Shown here one piece after another: positions 50,880 to 58,366 of a DNA stretch of 64,000 bases (positions are counted from its first letter, which is position 1; each line of letters starts with the position of its first letter). The position numbers were made by a program, and so were the translations under genes. Origin of the DNA: Flavobacterium selenitireducens. Lineage in GTDB: Bacteria; Bacteroidota; Bacteroidia; Flavobacteriales; Flavobacteriaceae. The notes below the pieces were generated by a model. The model was not told the DNA's origin, ran no database searches, and worked only from the letters and a program-made list of their open reading frames with translations. The stretch is taken from the NCBI RefSeq assembly GCF_014748335.1, contig NZ_JAAVIY010000013.1:1-64000 (forward strand), in the 5' to 3' direction.

Positions 50880-52163
50880 ATGCAAAACGAGCCCAAACCG
50901 AAGACATCGCGTTTCCTCAGTAAAAATCCGGCACTTTCAATCGTGGAGTTCCGGTATTTCCTATCGGTACGCTTCGGAATGATTTTCGCGCTCAACATGC
51001 AGTCGACGATCATTTACTATTGGGTGTATCACATCACGAACGACAAATTGTCGTTGGGATTGGTTGGTCTGGCTGAAGTGATTCCAGCGGTTTGTTTTTC
51101 CCTGTTCGCGGGGCACATAGTCGATCTCAATGAGAAGCGCAAAATGTTGTTGCTTTGCCTGACCGGCTATGTTGCGCTAGGAGCCGGATTGGCAGCACTG
51201 AGTTTGCCGCGGATGGAATATCTGACGATCGATACGCGGCTGCATATCATTTACTTTCTGGTTTTCCTCGGCGGAATGATACGCGCGTTCTATGGGCCAT
51301 CCGGCTTCGCGATGTCGGGCCTCGTCGTGCCCCGGGATCTGTATCCGAACGCCACGAGCTGGAGCAGCATGGCCTGGCAGATGGGCGCCGTATGCGGGCC
51401 TCTGGTCGCTGGGTTCCTGATTGCGGGCATCGGAATTACCGCCGGAATGTTCGCGGTCCTGGCGGTAGAATTGTTGCTGCTTTTCCCGTTGCTGAAGATC
51501 GGCGTCAAGCCTGTGATCAAAAAAGAAAAAGAGCCTGTTTTGAGAAGCCTGACCGAAGGCGTGCGCTTTGTATGGAACACGCCTGCGTTATTGGGCGCCC
51601 AATGTCTCGACATGTTTTCTGTGCTGTTCGGCGGAGCTGTGGCCCTGCTGCCTGTGTTTCAAAAAGAAATCCTGATGGTGGACGAAACCGGATTTGGGAT
51701 CCTGCGTGCCGCTCCGGGAATGGGTGCCCTGTGCACCATGGCGTTGCTGGCATTTCTCCCATTGCGGACCAATCCAGGACGAAAACTTTTTATATGCGTC
51801 ACCGGATTTGCTTTATCGATTATTGTCTTTGGGCTCAGTAAAAGCTTTTTGCTGTCGTTTTTCGCGCTGATGTTTTCGGGTATGTTCGATGCCGTCAGCG
51901 TGGTAATTCGGGGCACGATCCTTCAACTCGTAACACCGGATCATATGCGCGGACGCGTTTCTTCGGTCAACACCATTTTCATCAGTTCTTCGAACGAACT
52001 CGGCGACTTTGAAAGTGGCGTCATGGCGCATTGGCTTGGGGCGGTCAGGGCGGTCGTGACAGGAGGGTGCATAACATTGGGTGTGATCGGAATCACATTC
52101 TTCAGTGCGCCCCAACTGCGGAACTTCACATTCATGACTCGCAAAGAAGAAGTCCGGGATTAA
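50880..52163 (+). CDS. MFS transporter (EntS-like)
   Basis: 427 residues from the ATG at 50880 (MQNEPKPKTSRFLSKNPAL); the frame is open 13 codons further up. Twelve predicted helices. Motif A-like GHIVDLNEKRKMLL follows helix 2, and the C-half repeats it weakly (DHMRGRVSSVNTIFI). It belongs to the group with EntS and related exporters, whose substrates include siderophores; the substrate here is unknown. A consensus promoter box lies 18 bases upstream. Confidence 0.85.
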   Translation: MQNEPKPKTSRFLSKNPALSIVEFRYFLSVRFGMIFALNMQSTIIYYWVYHITNDKLSLGLVGLAEVIPAVCFSLFAGHIVDLNEKRKMLLLCLTGYVALGAGLAALSLPRMEYLTIDTRLHIIYFLVFLGGMIRAFYGPSGFAMSGLVVPRDLYPNATSWSSMAWQMGAVCGPLVAGFLIAGIGITAGMFAVLAVELLLLFPLLKIGVKPVIKKEKEPVLRSLTEGVRFVWNTPALLGAQCLDMFSVLFGGAVALLPVFQKEILMVDETGFGILRAAPGMGALCTMALLAFLPLRTNPGRKLFICVTGFALSIIVFGLSKSFLLSFFALMFSGMFDAVSVVIRGTILQLVTPDHMRGRVSSVNTIFISSSNELGDFESGVMAHWLGAVRAVVTGGCITLGVIGITFFSAPQLRNFTFMTRKEEVRD

Positions 52164-52187
52164 TTGCCAATATTGTAATAGTGCAAA

Positions 52188-52228
52188 GGAATATGGGAAT
52201 TTTGTAAACAGGTCGTGCCCATATTTCC
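52188..52228 (+). other. Hairpin after the MFS gene
   Basis: GGAATATGGG and CCCATATTTCC pair around a 20-base loop, 25 bases past the stop. The T-run after it is weak (CAATTTTGCC), so terminator function is possible but unproven. Confidence 0.4.
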
Positions 52229-52345
52229 CAATTTTGCCTCACTCAATTTAGCCGATTAATTCCAAAAACAGCATTTAATCGCCACATTTTTTGAAAAAAG
52301 ATCAGCCAATCTGGAAACACTTGTGAAGGTGTGTCATAGTGGAAA

Positions 52346-52383
52346 GTGGAATAAGTCTGATGATCGTTATTCCATTTTTTTTT
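52346..52383 (+). terminator. Hairpin plus T9 in the leader of AraC-type gene 1
   Basis: TGGAATAA, loop GTCTGATGATCG, TTATTCCA, nine T, ending 54 bases before the ATG at 52438. A similar element precedes AraC-type gene 2. No consensus promoter box is seen between it and the ATG, so it may act as a leader attenuator. Confidence 0.65.
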
Positions 52384-52437
52384 GAGGTTGCAAAAGCAGT
52401 AAGACTAACGAATAAAACAAAAGAGGAGCTTTAGCGA

Positions 52438-52989
52438 ATGAGGTTCAACATAATTCGTCACGACAACATTCCGGTGATGACTATTTTGAGGGAGCAGTTC
52501 CGAAAACTCGACATACCGTTCCGATTGCTCGAATCAGGAGAGATTGAAGTTTCCGACGAAATTTCAGAAACCAAAATGCTCCGACTGTCCGAGATTCTCA
52601 GGAACTATAGTATCGAGATACTCGAAGACGAGAAGAGCCAACTCGTGCAAAAAATAAGGAATATCCTGATCGAGCTTGTGCACGACAACAAGCCGCAGCT
52701 CATGACCATTTCGTATTACCTGTCTGAAAAAATGAACCTCAGTTATGGCTATCTTTCGTACCTGTTTGCCTCGCATACACACTATTCGATAGAGAAATAC
52801 ATCATCCTGTTGCGGATAGAGCGCGCCAAGGAAATGATCATCGAAGGACGGCTTACGCTTAAACAAATCAGTGCGGCACTCAATTACAGCAGTGTCCAAC
52901 ATTTTTCAAGACAGTTCAAAAAAACGACGGGATTGACCATTTCTTCGTTTAAACGCGTCATCCAGCTCAAACGGGCGGCTAATTCATAA
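52438..52989 (+). CDS. AraC family regulator with N-terminal ferredoxin-like domain (copy 1)
   Basis: 183 residues. Residues 80-175 are an AraC DNA-binding domain with two helix-turn-helix motifs (MTISYYLSEKMNLSYGYLSYLF and LTLKQISAALNYSSVQHFSRQFKK, in parts). The N-terminal 75 residues resemble the HMA-like domain of a flavobacterial family (ILREQFRKLDIPFRLLESGEIEV), but lack its CxxC metal site. AGGAG 13 bases before the ATG is a rare Shine-Dalgarno here. A same-length paralog lies at 53691, and a receiver gene follows 25 bases later. Confidence 0.85.
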   Translation: MRFNIIRHDNIPVMTILREQFRKLDIPFRLLESGEIEVSDEISETKMLRLSEILRNYSIEILEDEKSQLVQKIRNILIELVHDNKPQLMTISYYLSEKMNLSYGYLSYLFASHTHYSIEKYIILLRIERAKEMIIEGRLTLKQISAALNYSSVQHFSRQFKKTTGLTISSFKRVIQLKRAANS

Positions 52990-53014
52990 CACGTTAAAAA
53001 CTATAAATAAAGAC

Positions 53015-53476
53015 ATGATGGTAGAAAAATACGAAAGGGATACAATGAACATCATGTTGGCTGATGACGATGCTGACGACCGCATGTTTTTTGAGGAGGC
53101 CCTTTCTTCGACGCCAATAAAATTCAATTTGACACTTTTTAAAGACGGTTTTGAGCTGATGGACTATTTTTCAAATCCGGAAAGTGAATTGCCGCATATA
53201 CTTTTCCTCGATTTGAACATGCCGGGAAAATCAGGGATACAATGTTTGGAGGAATTGCGCGCCATTCCACGCCTTCGGGAAATGTCGGTGGCGATTTACT
53301 CGACTTCAAGCGCAGACCGCGATATCGAGGACACTTTATCGAAAGGGGCCAACATCTATATACAGAAACCGAGCAATTTCGAGAAACTTCGGAAAGTGAT
53401 CAGCCACGTCCTCAAGACCAATTGGCAGTTTCATATGTCAGGGCTCAATAAGGAAACTTTCTTTCTGAACATCTGA
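53015..53476 (+). CDS. Single-domain response regulator (AraC pair 1)
   Basis: 153 residues (MMVEKYERDTMNIMLADDDADDR; starts at 53045 and later are possible). Receiver only: acidic pocket DDDADD, phosphoacceptor Asp in FLDLNMPGKSG, YSTSSAD and IQKPSN with the conserved Lys. It ends in NWQFHMSGLNKETFFLNI, nearly the same tail as its paralog at 54229. No output domain; it may act on the adjacent AraC-type protein. No histidine kinase is nearby. Confidence 0.88.
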   Translation: MMVEKYERDTMNIMLADDDADDRMFFEEALSSTPIKFNLTLFKDGFELMDYFSNPESELPHILFLDLNMPGKSGIQCLEELRAIPRLREMSVAIYSTSSADRDIEDTLSKGANIYIQKPSNFEKLRKVISHVLKTNWQFHMSGLNKETFFLNI

Positions 53477-53621
53477 TTTTAACTATCAAAGCTGCAACCG
53501 AAAGTGGAAAAATTGCAAACTGCGACTAACTTTATGAAGTAACTTTACATAAGTCCTTAGGGTTAGAAACATTGAGGGTCAGACGATATACAGCTTTTTG
53601 TAGTATTTTGTCGCTAAAATA

Positions 53622-53661
53622 GGGTGGAATGGCGTGAGTTGCGTGCTCCACTCTTTTTTTT
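53622..53661 (+). terminator. Hairpin plus T8 in the leader of AraC-type gene 2
   Basis: GGGTGGA pairs with TCCACTC (one wobble), followed by eight T, ending 29 bases before the ATG at 53691. It opens with GTGGAAT like the hairpin before AraC-type gene 1. It may also end transcription of receiver 1. Confidence 0.6.
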
Positions 53662-53690
53662 GAAAAACAACCAACAAAACAACCAACGCA

Positions 53691-54242
53691 ATGAAGTTTC
53701 ATTTTTCATGCAGTTCGCTATTGCCCGCCATTACGGTGCTTGAGGATCAGCTTGCGAAATTCGACATCAGTTTCAGGAGGCATGATGACGGCTATCTCGA
53801 AACCAACCAGGACATACCCGAAGCCTATCGATCGAGGATACAGGATTCGCTCGAAAAGTACAGTATCCGAATCATCGACGACGAGCGTGAATGCCTCGTT
53901 CAGCGGATCAAAAATATCCTTTTCGAAATCGTCTACTCAAAAAAGCAGCCGCAGACCACATTGTCGTCTTACCTCGCCGACCGGCTGGGATACAGTTACG
54001 GTTTCCTGTCCGGGATTTTTGCCGCACAAACGTTCTGCTCGATCGAGCAATATGTGATCATGATCAAGACGGAACGCGCCAAGCGACTCATAATTGAAGA
54101 CGAAATCTCGCTAAAGGAAATCAGCGATTTGCTGGCTTACAGCAGTTTAGGGCATTTTTCCAAACAATTCAAGAAATGTACGGGAATTACGTTGTCAGAA
54201 TTCAGGAAAATTATAATCAGACGCAAAAATGGCGACAATTAA
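53691..54242 (+). CDS. AraC family regulator with N-terminal ferredoxin-like domain (copy 2)
   Basis: 183 residues, same length and layout as copy 1: N-terminal domain (VLEDQLAKFDISFRRHDDGYLE) followed by an AraC DNA-binding domain (TTLSSYLADRLGYSYGFLSGIF; ISDLLAYSSLGHFSKQFKKCTG, in parts). A Cys is at position 7 and others in the middle, but no CxxC pair. The stop overlaps the next receiver gene by 14 bases, so the two proteins are made together. Confidence 0.85.
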   Translation: MKFHFSCSSLLPAITVLEDQLAKFDISFRRHDDGYLETNQDIPEAYRSRIQDSLEKYSIRIIDDERECLVQRIKNILFEIVYSKKQPQTTLSSYLADRLGYSYGFLSGIFAAQTFCSIEQYVIMIKTERAKRLIIEDEISLKEISDLLAYSSLGHFSKQFKKCTGITLSEFRKIIIRRKNGDN

Positions 54243-54708
54243 ACAGGGCGACACGCGCAATCCGGGTTTGAAAATGTCGGTTTTTCTCGCAGACGACGAT
54301 TCGGACGACCGGACGATTTTCAGCGAGGCTTTCGAGAAGATACGCGACGACCTACAGACGGAGCTGTTACTGTTCGAGAACGGCCTTGAACTCATCGCAC
54401 ACATGAAAAGCACCACTGAACTGCCCCACATTATCTTTCTCGATCTGAACATGCCGTTGAAATCCGGAAAGGAATGTTTGCGCGAATTGCGGCAGGACAG
54501 GAGGTTCGATGGCGTCTCCATCGCTATTTATTCCACTTCCAACGCAGCTTCCGATATCGAAGACACCTTCAGCGGAGGCGCAAATGTCTACATCCACAAA
54601 CCCGATAATTTCGACCAACTCAAAAAAGCGTTGAGGCAAGTATTGAAACTCAACTGGCAGTTTCACATGACGGGCATGAACAAGGAAACATTTTTCCTCA
54701 ATATTTAA
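54229..54708 (+). CDS. Single-domain response regulator (AraC pair 2)
   Basis: 159 residues. Receiver only: FLADDDSDDRT, phosphoacceptor Asp in FLDLNMPLKSG, YSTSNAA and IHKPDN. The tail NWQFHMTGMNKETFFLNI matches receiver 1 with two changes (18 residues compared). It overlaps AraC-type gene 2 by 14 bases. As with pair 1, receiver and DNA-binding domains are on separate chains. Confidence 0.88.
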   Translation: MATIKQGDTRNPGLKMSVFLADDDSDDRTIFSEAFEKIRDDLQTELLLFENGLELIAHMKSTTELPHIIFLDLNMPLKSGKECLRELRQDRRFDGVSIAIYSTSNAASDIEDTFSGGANVYIHKPDNFDQLKKALRQVLKLNWQFHMTGMNKETFFLNI

Positions 54709-54738
54709 AAAGAGAAAAGCGGGTTTATCGCCCGCTTC
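54707..54738 (-). terminator. Terminator of the DUF892 gene
   Basis: On the minus strand AGCGGG, loop CGATAAA, CCCGCT, then TTTCTCTTTTT, 44 bases past the leftward stop. It overlaps the end of receiver 2. Confidence 0.72.
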
Positions 54739-54781
54739 CCTCTAACCAAAATAATCAACTTAATCCCGGATAACATTCCGA

Positions 54782-55411
54782 TTATTCCTCTGACGAATCG
54801 TCTTCGTCTGCGGCATCGAAATTTATCGTGTTGTAGGCTTTTTCGGTCAAGGTCATATCGGCCTCTTTCTCCTCGTCAAGCGTCATCTGTAACTGCTCGG
54901 CCGCTTCTTCTTCACCTATCGTCTTAGCCCACGCGACCAATGTCCCGTAAGTTGCGATTTCGTAGTGTTCGATTTTTTGGGAAGCCCCGATGATGCCGGC
55001 ATCGCGCACAGCTCCAATTTCGGTTTCTTCCATGATCGATTCGCCTTCCTTGATAAGGCCGTCCATGGCGTCACATTTTTTGGCCACCGCTTTTTCACCC
55101 ATCATTTCGAAAACTTGCTCGAGTCGGGTCACCTGGTTTTCAGTTACCGTCAAATGTTCTTCGATTGCCGCAACGAGTTCCGGGGAGGTAGCGTTCTTGG
55201 CCATTTTCGGCAAGGCTTTGGTCAATGCCTTTTCTGCCCAGTAAATGTCTTTCAATCCGTCTACGAATAGTTCGGTCAAACCTTCGGCTGCAGAATTTTT
55301 TGCCTTTACCTGACCTCTTGTAGTCGTAGTTTTCGATGCGGTTTTTGCCGGAGTTGCAGTTTTAGCGGGCGTTTTTTTGGTTGTGGTTGTCTTTGGTTTT
55401 GTAGTTGCCAT
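54782..55411 (-). CDS. Ferritin-like DUF892 (YciE/YciF) protein with basic Lys/Thr/Ala-rich tail
   Basis: 209 residues. The first 40 are Lys-, Thr-, Ala- and Pro-rich (KTPAKTATPAKTASKT), like histone H1-type tails. The rest is a DUF892 ferritin-like bundle: LTELFVDGLKDIYWAEKAL, metal-ligand Glu/His in KIEHYEIATYG, and DEEKEADMTLTEKA. These are general stress proteins; some carry a di-iron centre. The tail suggests DNA binding, which is inferred. It shares an 11-base upstream motif with the gene at 55851. Confidence 0.87.
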   Translation of the reverse strand: MATTKPKTTTTKKTPAKTATPAKTASKTTTTRGQVKAKNSAAEGLTELFVDGLKDIYWAEKALTKALPKMAKNATSPELVAAIEEHLTVTENQVTRLEQVFEMMGEKAVAKKCDAMDGLIKEGESIMEETEIGAVRDAGIIGASQKIEHYEIATYGTLVAWAKTIGEEEAAEQLQMTLDEEKEADMTLTEKAYNTINFDAADEDDSSEE

Positions 55412-55438
55412 ATTTTTGAATTTTATGATTTAAATCTT

Positions 55439-55449
55439 TTACAAAGTTC
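55439..55449 (-). promoter_or_regulatory. Shared motif GAACTTTGTAA upstream of the DUF892 gene
   Basis: GAACTTTGTAA on the minus strand, about 30 bases before the ATG; identical to 56281-56291. GAACTTTG is one base off TAnnTTTG. Confidence 0.45.
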
Positions 55450-55561
55450 AAACCGACACGCGATCAGAAAATTACACGATTCATGTCTTCCCTTGTACAA
55501 TAAAAAATCCGCGTCCATTGGCTAATATTAATGATTACCTTAGGGTACTGATCGATATATT

Positions 55562-55837
55562 ATGGACGAAGTAAAATGGTTGGGCCTCGTAGCGGCATTT
55601 TTTATCACGGTTGCGAATTTCCCTCAGACTTTCAAGATGATCCGAACCGGTTCGGCAAAGGACATTTCCACGATGACGTATTTGTTGTTGGTCATAGGCA
55701 ACGCCGCCTGGCTGGTATATGGAATCATTAAGGAGGATTTACCGCTGATTGTGGGAAATTCCATTTCCACGGCGACCTGCGCCTTGATATTATGCCTGAA
55801 ACTGGTATCAAAACGCAACAAAAAAGCGGGAAATTAA
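55562..55837 (+). CDS. SemiSWEET sugar transporter (PQ-loop)
   Basis: 91 residues, the right size for a three-helix SemiSWEET that works as a dimer. The PQ motif is in FITVANFPQTFKMIRTGSAKDIS, and the second and third helices follow (YLLLVIGNAAWLVYG; STATCALILCLKLV). It carries a sugar passively across the inner membrane. The stop codon is inside a terminator hairpin shared with the converging gene. Confidence 0.9.
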   Translation: MDEVKWLGLVAAFFITVANFPQTFKMIRTGSAKDISTMTYLLLVIGNAAWLVYGIIKEDLPLIVGNSISTATCALILCLKLVSKRNKKAGN

Positions 55838-55853
55838 TCCCGCCTTGTTTTTA
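55815..55853. terminator. Bidirectional terminator between SemiSWEET and a converging gene
   Basis: A-run, GCGGGA, AATTAA, TCCCGC, then CTTGTTTTT. It ends both converging genes. Confidence 0.8.
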
Positions 55854-56255
55854 TAGTCTCGACTCGAAACCGCCAGAATTGCGTTCGCGTTCCAGTCGTC
55901 TTCTTTCTTCTTCATACGACTCCGTTTGCTCGTCCCGCTGTGCCGCTTCCCAAGCATCGTCATATTCCTGGCCTTCGTGATCGTTCCCGAAAACCATCTC
56001 GTTTCCTTTGGTGAGTAAGCTTCGGCTACTGTCGCTGCTGCTGCCATAGCTGTTGCTGTAACGCTCGTCGTCGGAGATCGCTTCAGATGATGGGTTCTCG
56101 GTGTTGGACGGCCTCATGTCTGTGGCATATTGGTTTTCCGCATCCGACAAACTATAGTCGTTTTGCGACATGTCATTTCGGTTAGATTCATTGCCTTCAT
56201 CGTATCGGGAAAGACGTTCGTTTTCGCGCCCTTCCCAATTGTTCGGATTTTCCAT
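55851..56255 (-). CDS. Hypothetical low-complexity acidic protein
   Basis: 134 residues, rich in Ser, Asn, Asp, Glu and Arg (YSNSYGSSSDSSRSLL; EEERRRLERERNSGG). No signal, membrane segment or known domain; probably disordered. It shares the upstream motif GAACTTTGTAA with the DUF892 stress gene, which suggests a common stress response. I do not recognise the family. Confidence 0.65.
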   Translation of the reverse strand: MENPNNWEGRENERLSRYDEGNESNRNDMSQNDYSLSDAENQYATDMRPSNTENPSSEAISDDERYSNSYGSSSDSSRSLLTKGNEMVFGNDHEGQEYDDAWEAAQRDEQTESYEEERRRLERERNSGGFESRL

Positions 56256-56280
56256 GATTTCGGTTTTTTAAGTGGTTGTC

Positions 56281-56291
56281 TTACAAAGTTC
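56281..56291 (-). promoter_or_regulatory. Shared motif GAACTTTGTAA upstream of the acidic protein gene
   Basis: Identical 11 bases to 55439-55449, 25-36 bases before the ATG at 56255. Confidence 0.45.
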
Positions 56292-56455
56292 GCGTTACAA
56301 TACACATTTCGTATTACAATTTTTAGATTCCGATTTGTATCTTTTCGAGGCTAGCACATTGAGATTCAGTCAAAACGTGATTCAAATATCCGAAATGATG
56401 TAAAGCGGAACCGCTTTCGTATGCCTATCTTTCGGATAACAAAAAAATAAGACAC

Positions 56456-56800
56456 ATGAAAAAATTCATTTTTATGCTGAGTGCGTTGCTGTTTGCCGGC
56501 ATTGCCTCAGCTCAGACGGATTCCGTCCGAAAAGGAAAAAAAAGTACCAAAACCGAGAAATCGAATAAGGTCAACAAAAAGAACGACATGCCGCGCGATA
56601 CCATGATGGGAAATCGCACTGACAACCGACGCAGCAAAATGGCGCCGACAACCCAGCCGAATAACAGTACCGACCCTGCAAGGCCGACAACTCCACCGGG
56701 ATCGACAACACCGCCGAATCCTTCGACCCAGCCGTCGCCTAGTTCACCTACGACGCCAAACAATCCTTACAATCCGGTTTCGCCAACGCCACAGCCGTAA
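56456..56800 (+). CDS. Secreted Pro/Thr/Ser-rich hypothetical protein
   Basis: 114 residues. Signal peptide (MKKFIFMLSALLFAGIASAQ), a Lys-rich segment (KGKKSTKTEKSNKVNKK), then a Pro/Thr/Ser-rich tail (TTPPGSTTPPNPSTQPSPSS) that resembles a wall-spanning or glycosylated linker. No family recognised. A terminator follows. Confidence 0.65.
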   Translation: MKKFIFMLSALLFAGIASAQTDSVRKGKKSTKTEKSNKVNKKNDMPRDTMMGNRTDNRRSKMAPTTQPNNSTDPARPTTPPGSTTPPNPSTQPSPSSPTTPNNPYNPVSPTPQP

Positions 56801-56802
56801 AA

Positions 56803-56835
56803 ATAAAAACCCGGACGTACTATCCGGGTTTTTTA
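56803..56835 (+). terminator. Terminator of the Pro/Thr-rich protein gene
   Basis: CCCGGA, CGTACTA loop, TCCGGG, six T, 10 bases past the stop; A-run on the left makes it usable for the converging lipoprotein gene too. Confidence 0.83.
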
Positions 56836-56851
56836 TTGTTGAATGGCAAAA

Positions 56852-57076
56852 TCACGGGACTTGTTCCATTTCTCCGCTTGTGGTTCCCGATGTATTCGAG
56901 TCGTTTACCGGCGGCGCCTGGACCGTATCTGGTTCGATCATCGTGGCATCGGGCTCGGTGGTGACAATCGTGTCGCCGGAAGTGCCGTCTGCATTCGTGT
57001 TTTCTTTTTTACATGACGTGAGGCCTACGGTCATGGCCGCTATCGCCGCTAATAAAAATGTGCGTTGCTGTTTCAT
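56852..57076 (-). CDS. Small hypothetical lipoprotein
   Basis: 74 residues. Lipoprotein signal with lipobox LTSC (Cys22), then a Thr/Asp/Pro-rich, probably disordered tail. No family recognised. It starts 17 bases past the stop of the iron permease-like gene and may be its partner. Confidence 0.65.
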   Translation of the reverse strand: MKQQRTFLLAAIAAMTVGLTSCKKENTNADGTSGDTIVTTEPDATMIEPDTVQAPPVNDSNTSGTTSGEMEQVP

Positions 57077-57093
57077 ATTCTGATAATTTAAGT

Positions 57094-57639
57094 TTATAGG
57101 TTCGGATTTGTCGTGTTGTTTCCCATTTTTGCTCCGGTACCGGATTTGCTTTTTTTGCTGCGTTCGATTTTTTCGTCCCGCTCTTCGCGCATTTCTTCTT
57201 TGAACAGTTGCTGGTCGTCGGCCTCGTCGATGGAGTGGGAGCGCAGCAGGCTTTCTTCGGTTTGCGACAGTTTGCTCAATCGGGAATAATATTTCTGGAT
57301 AATTTTCATTTCTTCTTCGGTGAGTTCCTCAATGTCTACGAGGCGGTTGCTCGCATATTCGTGAGAGGCGACCAGTTCGTTGAGCTTGAGTTGAATAGCG
57401 AGAGAATCCTTGTTTTGCGCTTTTTGGATCAAGAACACCATCAAAAATGTGACAATAGTGGTTGTCGTGTTGATGAAGAGCTGCCAACCGGCGGAAAAGT
57501 CGAAAATCGGGCCGAGAACGCCCCATCCGATAATCATTACGAAAGCCATCGTGAACGCTGTGGTTGATCCAGCGGCCTTTGAAACGCCCATGGCCATACG
57601 CTCGAACTTGTTGTTTGTGGAAGTTGGCTTGTGTTTCAT
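57094..57639 (-). CDS. Low-affinity iron permease family protein
   Basis: 181 residues from the ATG at 57639 (MKHKPTSTNNKFERMA); the TTG at 57648 is less likely. Two membrane helices (AFTMAFVMIIGWGVLGPIF and TTTTIVTFLMVFLIQKAQ) and the segment KDSLAIQLKLNELV match the family named after yeast Fet4. The bacterial protein is much shorter than Fet4, so iron transport is not shown. The last 70 residues are charged and helical. Confidence 0.83.
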   Translation of the reverse strand: MKHKPTSTNNKFERMAMGVSKAAGSTTAFTMAFVMIIGWGVLGPIFDFSAGWQLFINTTTTIVTFLMVFLIQKAQNKDSLAIQLKLNELVASHEYASNRLVDIEELTEEEMKIIQKYYSRLSKLSQTEESLLRSHSIDEADDQQLFKEEMREERDEKIERSKKSKSGTGAKMGNNTTNPNL

Positions 57640-57877
57640 AGCAGGCAAATTTCGGTTGTGTAAAATAACGCGTAGATAGCAAAAGAAACCTTACACATTT
57701 GGACGTCATCATTATAACATTCACCAATGTTCAATATGCTTTGGCCAATACGAACCGGTTCACAAATAGATGTAAATCGCTATTTTTAAACATCGGATTT
57801 CCGAATACTATAAAAACGAATCAAAATCCTGTAACGCTTTCAATCCAGAATTCGTTCATCTTCGTAAAAACATCGTT

Positions 57878-58366
57878 ATGAAACTTCTTGTGTTACTTTT
57901 ATCGTTCGTATTGCCAATGGCTGCGCTCAACTTATCTCAAGTACGGCAGGCGTACATCGCAGCGGCAAAGTCGGAGGCGGGCGCAAAAAAGTTCGCATCA
58001 CTTCTCGAACCGGTAACAAAAGATGATAATAACAAGGTGCTCGTGGCTTACAAGGGCTGCTCGTTGACGTTGAAGTCGAAGCATTCCAATTATTTGCCTG
58101 ACAAAATTTCATTTATGAAGGAGGGCGCGGCTTATCTCGATCATGCTGCCCAGTCCGATCCCCAAAACATCGAAATCCGGATGATACGCCTGAGCGTGCA
58201 GGAAAACGTGCCTTTTATCGTAAATTACCGCGACAACATTGACGAAGACAAAGCCATGATTCTTTCCCGCTACTCGAATGCCCCGAAAGAAGTCAAATCA
58301 CATGTTGGGAATTATGTCAGGATGTCCGAGAGTTTTACCAAAGAAGAAAAGGCGAAAATAAAATGA
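57878..58366 (+). CDS. Hypothetical exported protein
   Basis: 162 residues with signal peptide (MKLLVLLLSFVLPMAALNL). A mostly helical body: VRQAYIAAAKSEAGAKKFASLL, VAYKGCSLTLKSK, AAYLDHAAQSDPQNIEIRMIRLSVQE (in parts). This resembles a TPR-like arrangement, but I cannot name a family. It overlaps the next gene by 4 bases (ATGA), so the two products are probably made together. Confidence 0.7.
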   Translation: MKLLVLLLSFVLPMAALNLSQVRQAYIAAAKSEAGAKKFASLLEPVTKDDNNKVLVAYKGCSLTLKSKHSNYLPDKISFMKEGAAYLDHAAQSDPQNIEIRMIRLSVQENVPFIVNYRDNIDEDKAMILSRYSNAPKEVKSHVGNYVRMSESFTKEEKAKIK

